A stretch of DNA of 6,933 bases from Cytophagales bacterium (GTDB taxonomy: Bacteria; Bacteroidota; Bacteroidia; Cytophagales; JAAEPT01), in the NCBI GenBank assembly GCA_011524675.1, contig WTJX01000420.1, positions 1-6,933 on the forward strand. The letters are read 5' to 3'. Of the stretch, positions 4,299-6,933 are shown piece after piece (the stretch's first letter is position 1; each line of letters begins with the position of its first letter). The notes beneath the pieces are model-generated. The model made no database searches. It saw nothing but the letters and a program-made list of their open reading frames with translations, and had not been told where the DNA came from. The position numbers were made by a program, and so were the translations under genes.

Positions 4299-6933
4299 TT
4301 AACGTTGATTATTTTTTGTCTTATCAAATACGTAATCTATCACTTCTTTATGACGACGCTTTGATCGTGTTGCACTACCTGCCGATGGTGCTCCGTAAGG
4401 CCTACGAGTAGCATAACGGAAAGTAGTTGCTTTATCATAATGCATCAACATATGTGCCATCGCCCCCATATTCCTAGGTTCCTCTTGTGCCCATACGATA
4501 TCATCCGCATTAGTATATTTCTCCAACACCTCATCTATTAAATCTACTGGTAATGGAAATAACTGTTCTACACGAACTAAAGCTACATCCTCACGCCCCA
4601 GCTTCTCTCTTTCATCTAAAAGATCGTAATAGAATTTACCCGTACACAATACTACTGTTTTCACTTTTTCCTGTTGAGCCACAGCATCATCAATTAACAT
4701 TTGGAAAGCTCCATTTGCCAACTCTGATTTAGATGACACTACATCAGGGCGTCTTAGTAAACTCTTTGGAGAGAATACAATAAGTGGCTTACGGTATTCT
4801 GCCTTTAACTGACGACGCAACAAGTGGAATAAATTTGCAGGAGTAGTTACATCACAAACAAACATATTATCCTTAGCACACAGCTGTAAATAACGCTCCA
4901 TACGTGCCGATGAATGCTCTGCCCCTTGACCTTCATAACCATGAGGTAACAACATCACCAAACCATTCTGCATTTTCCACTTATCCTCAGCTGCTGAAAT
5001 GTATTGGTCAATCATAATCTGAGCTCCATTACTGAAATCTCCAAACTGTGCCTCCCATATAGTCAAAGTATTAGGACTTGCCATAGCATAACCATAATCA
5101 AAACCTACTACACCATACTCTGAAAGGAATGAATTATAAACATGGAATTTCCCCTCAGCATCAAGGTTATTCAATAGTTCAACTTCCTCTTCACTTTCTT
5201 CTACCTTAAGTACCGCATGACGATGAGAGAAAGTACCTCTTTCAACATCTTGCCCACTTAAACGCACATCATAACCTTCCTTCAATAGAGAACCATATGC
5301 TAAAAGCTCACCCATTGCCCAGTCAAGCTTATCATTCTCGAAATACATCTTATTTCGATCAGCAATCACCTTAGATGCCTTTCTAAAGAATTTCTTTCCA
5401 TCAGGTACTTTTGTGATCACTTCTGCTATCTCAGTAAGCTGCTCTTCAGAGAAAGTCGTATCGATAGTTTCCATCATACGCTCCTCTTCTACTCTAGTAA
5501 AACCTTCCCAGTCACCTTCCATAAAAGGTGTGATAACAGTCTTCTCTTCTTTTCTTGAGATCTCTAACTCTTCCTCAAGAACTTCTTTATATTGTTTCTC
5601 TAATACAGAAACGAAATTACCATCAATTACACCTTCTGCTAACAGCTTATCAGCATAAATATCTCTAGGGTTCTTATGTTTCTTAATAGCCTTATATAAC
5701 TTAGGTTGTGTAAACATTGGCTCATCACCTTCGTTATGTCCATATTTACGGTATCCTAGTAAATCAATAAACACATCACGCTTGAACTCCATACGATAAT
5801 CCAAAGCAAAATTCACTGCATGCACTACCGCCTCTGCATCGTCTGCATTTACATGTAGTACAGGTGCTAAAGTTACTTTCGCTACATCTGTACAATAAGT
5901 TGAAGAACGAGCATCTAAATAGTTAGTAGTAAATCCAATCTGATTATTAATTACAATATGAATTGTACCCGCTGTTTTATATCCATCCAACTGAGACATT
6001 TGTGTGATTTCATAAGCAATTCCTTGCCCTGCTATCGCTGCATCTCCATGCACAATAATCGGTAAAACAGCTGATGTATCATTTGCATACTCTCTATCTT
6101 GCTTAGCCCTTACAATACCCTCAACAACAGCTCCTACAGTTTCTAAGTGAGATGGGTTAGGAGCGATATTCATATTAATACACTTCCCATTTTTACTCTT
6201 ACGAACACCTGTCCATCCCATGTGATATTTCACATCTCCATCGAATACATCTTCCTCGTAATCCTTACCATCAAACTCACTAAAGATATCTTTTGCACTT
6301 TTACCAAAGATATTCGTAAGCGTACTTAAACGCCCACGGTGTGCCATTCCCATTACAAATTCTTTCACCCCTAAATCAGAAGCCTTTTCTAGTAAGTGAT
6401 CTAAAGCAGGAATAAAAGCTTCTCCTCCTTCTAAAGAAAAACGTTTCTGACCAACATATTTTCTATGGAGAAAATCTTCAAAAGAAACTGCTTCATTTAA
6501 TTTACTAAGAATCGTCTTTTTTTCTTCGTTAGTAAACGAACCGTGATTCGAGTTTTGGTTCAATTTATTTTGGATCCAAGCTCTTTCCTCTGGCTTACGA
6601 ATATACATATACTCAACACCGATAGAGTCACAGTAGATCTGCTGTAGATGATCTATTATTTCTGATAATGGAGCAGGACCTATACCTAAGATTTCTCCTG
6701 CTTCAAAAGAAATTGATAAATCTGAATGAGTAAGTCCAAAATTTTCGATAGATAAATCAGGGCTATACTTTCTTCTATCACGTACCGGATTTGTTTTCGT
6801 AAACAAGTGACCTCTAGTACGGTATGCATCAATAAGTTTAATAACCTTAAACTCTTTCTGCATGGTATCAGGTACTGCATTAGCCACAGGAGCAGGTTGT
6901 ACTGGTACCTCCTTCTTTACTTCTGTTTCTACA
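4299..6933 (-). CDS. sucA: 2-oxoglutarate dehydrogenase E1 component (partial, N-terminus outside window)
   Basis: A thiamine-diphosphate enzyme that decarboxylates 2-oxoglutarate and succinylates the lipoyl arm of SucB. The frame is open to the right edge, giving 877 residues; family proteins are about 910-940, so roughly 50 N-terminal residues are missing. The first visible residues, about 1-20, are a Val/Glu/Lys/Pro-rich linker leading to LIDAYRTRGHLFTKTNPV. Counting from the GTG codon at 6887: KYVGQKRFSLEGGE (143-156), GMAHRGRLSTLTN (180-192, H183), HGDAAIAGQG (280-289) and NN (314-315), which together bind the cofactor and Mg. The transketolase-like part has SGQDVERGTFSHRHAV (544-559) and YEGQGAEHSSARMERYLQLCA (651-671). 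VWAQEEPRNMGAM (798-810) and the C-terminal YATRRPYGAPSAGSATR (825-841) complete the fold. E1 and E2 are separate genes, unlike the actinobacterial fusion. No key residue is missing in the part seen. Confidence 0.96.
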   Translation of the reverse strand, partial: VETEVKKEVPVQPAPVANAVPDTMQKEFKVIKLIDAYRTRGHLFTKTNPVRDRRKYSPDLSIENFGLTHSDLSISFEAGEILGIGPAPLSEIIDHLQQIYCDSIGVEYMYIRKPEERAWIQNKLNQNSNHGSFTNEEKKTILSKLNEAVSFEDFLHRKYVGQKRFSLEGGEAFIPALDHLLEKASDLGVKEFVMGMAHRGRLSTLTNIFGKSAKDIFSEFDGKDYEEDVFDGDVKYHMGWTGVRKSKNGKCINMNIAPNPSHLETVGAVVEGIVRAKQDREYANDTSAVLPIIVHGDAAIAGQGIAYEITQMSQLDGYKTAGTIHIVINNQIGFTTNYLDARSSTYCTDVAKVTLAPVLHVNADDAEAVVHAVNFALDYRMEFKRDVFIDLLGYRKYGHNEGDEPMFTQPKLYKAIKKHKNPRDIYADKLLAEGVIDGNFVSVLEKQYKEVLEEELEISRKEEKTVITPFMEGDWEGFTRVEEERMMETIDTTFSEEQLTEIAEVITKVPDGKKFFRKASKVIADRNKMYFENDKLDWAMGELLAYGSLLKEGYDVRLSGQDVERGTFSHRHAVLKVEESEEEVELLNNLDAEGKFHVYNSFLSEYGVVGFDYGYAMASPNTLTIWEAQFGDFSNGAQIMIDQYISAAEDKWKMQNGLVMLLPHGYEGQGAEHSSARMERYLQLCAKDNMFVCDVTTPANLFHLLRRQLKAEYRKPLIVFSPKSLLRRPDVVSSKSELANGAFQMLIDDAVAQQEKVKTVVLCTGKFYYDLLDEREKLGREDVALVRVEQLFPLPVDLIDEVLEKYTNADDIVWAQEEPRNMGAMAHMLMHYDKATTFRYATRRPYGAPSAGSATRSKRRHKEVIDYVFDKTKNNQR

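Noticed and set aside
5413..5658. 81-codon open frame on the plus strand
   Set aside because: Antisense shadow of sucA in a Ser-rich frame; no independent support.
6147..6329. 60-codon open frame on the plus strand
   Set aside because: Antisense to the conserved sucA cofactor-binding half; no motif or start signal.
6686..6880. 64-codon minus-strand frame overlapping sucA
   Set aside because: Out-of-frame overlap with the N-terminal part of sucA, where the sucA frame is strongly family-like.

Overview
This AT-rich window looks like a chromosomal stretch from a Bacteroidota organism, most likely a member of Flavobacteriia. The reasons are the close resemblance of the ExbB-like, OdhA/SucA and SucB proteins to that group as I remember it, the near absence of Shine-Dalgarno sequences, and promoter-like sites that resemble the Bacteroidota -33/-7 type better than the E. 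coli type. Every recognisable gene lies on the minus strand, so transcription runs from right to left.

Layout in order of transcription. (1) Positions 6933-4299 hold sucA, the 2-oxoglutarate dehydrogenase E1 component; its N-terminus lies outside the window. (2) Positions 4262-3045 hold sucB, the dihydrolipoyl succinyltransferase E2 component, 36 bases after sucA. The pair is closed by a strong intrinsic terminator at 2977-3020. (3) Positions 3044-2518 are a gap of about 530 bases without a convincing protein gene. It contains a second minus-strand terminator (2639-2672), a pentanucleotide tandem repeat (2676-2698) and a sigma-54-like promoter match (2783-2797). Together these outline a possible small RNA of about 130 nt. 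(4) Positions 2517-1753 hold a TatD-family metal-dependent hydrolase and 1722-706 a type I L-asparaginase, 30 bases apart and probably co-transcribed. (5) A 179-base gap with a possible promoter leads to 526-1, the N-terminal part of a MotA/TolQ/ExbB-family proton-channel protein that runs off the left edge.

Functionally, sucA and sucB encode two of the three components of the 2-oxoglutarate dehydrogenase complex of the TCA cycle; the E3 (lpd) gene is not here. The TatD/asparaginase pair is a housekeeping unit with no evident biochemical link to the complex. The ExbB-like protein belongs to an energy-transducing inner-membrane system whose partners (ExbD/TolR, TonB-like) would lie to the left, outside the window. 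The protein-coding content is ordinary. The only region with unexplained structure is the gap between sucB and tatD. I see no mobile element, CRISPR array, tRNA or rRNA.
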